Shown piece by piece: positions 6,606-6,612 of a DNA stretch of 6,612 bases. The notes under the pieces were generated by a model. The model was given only the letters and a program-made list of their open reading frames with translations, did not search any database and was not told the origin of the DNA. The DNA lies in assembly GCA_046262495.1 (NCBI GenBank), contig JBHEMR010000050.1, forward strand, positions 1-6,612. The letters are read 5' to 3'. Source of the DNA: GCA-003244245 sp046262495 (lineage in GTDB: Bacteria; Actinomycetota; Actinomycetes; Mycobacteriales; Pseudonocardiaceae). Position 1 is the first letter of the stretch. Every line of letters starts with the position of its first letter. The position numbers and the translations under genes are program-made.

Positions 6606-6612
6606 GCGCTCT

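Noticed and set aside
6606..6612. Possible downstream gene or terminator after the oxidase operon
   Set aside because: Only seven bases remain, too few to support any call; a maturation factor gene such as xdhC/paoD could lie just beyond.

Overview
The window is high-GC DNA with dense, same-strand genes, three of four start codons GTG where the start is visible (helY and the first two oxidase genes), and strong G/C third positions. Together with a HelY-type Ski2-like helicase, this points to an actinobacterium. The helicase carries a CHGC motif that I do not remember in mycobacterial HelY and do remember in streptomycete-type proteins, and it follows a lipid-kinase gene. A non-mycobacterial actinomycete is therefore likely; a more exact placement (for example Pseudonocardiales) is only a guess.

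Layout, all on the + strand. Positions 1-243 hold the last 80 codons of a diacylglycerol/sphingolipid-kinase-like gene, cut by the window edge. Nine bases later, 253-2958 encodes the complete 901-residue helicase HelY. A 44-base gap (2959-3002) contains a short inverted repeat and a ribosome binding site but no evident terminator or clear promoter. Positions 3003-3521, 3518-4519 and 4521-6605 encode the [2Fe-2S], FAD/[4Fe-4S] and molybdopterin subunits of a heterotrimeric molybdenum hydroxylase. These three genes are tightly packed (4-base overlap, then a 1-base gap), so they are almost certainly one translation-coupled operon. Only seven bases follow the last stop.

How the genes work together. 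The three oxidase subunits form one electron-transfer chain: the substrate is hydroxylated at the Mo cofactor in the large subunit, electrons pass through two [2Fe-2S] clusters in the small subunit to FAD in the middle subunit, and the middle subunit also has four cysteines placed for an extra [4Fe-4S] cluster. That cluster, the subunit order and the detailed sequence match the PaoABC (YagTSR) aldehyde oxidase group rather than classical xanthine dehydrogenase. Unlike E. coli PaoA, the small subunit cannot carry a Tat signal, so this enzyme is probably cytoplasmic. The lipid kinase and helicase are probably co-transcribed housekeeping genes with no obvious functional tie to the oxidase.

I found no mobile element, CRISPR array, RNA gene or clearly new system. 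The most notable points are variations on a known enzyme: no export signal, a changed residue at the position of PaoC Arg440, and a shortened loop in the Mo subunit. There are also three TTA codons confined to helY.
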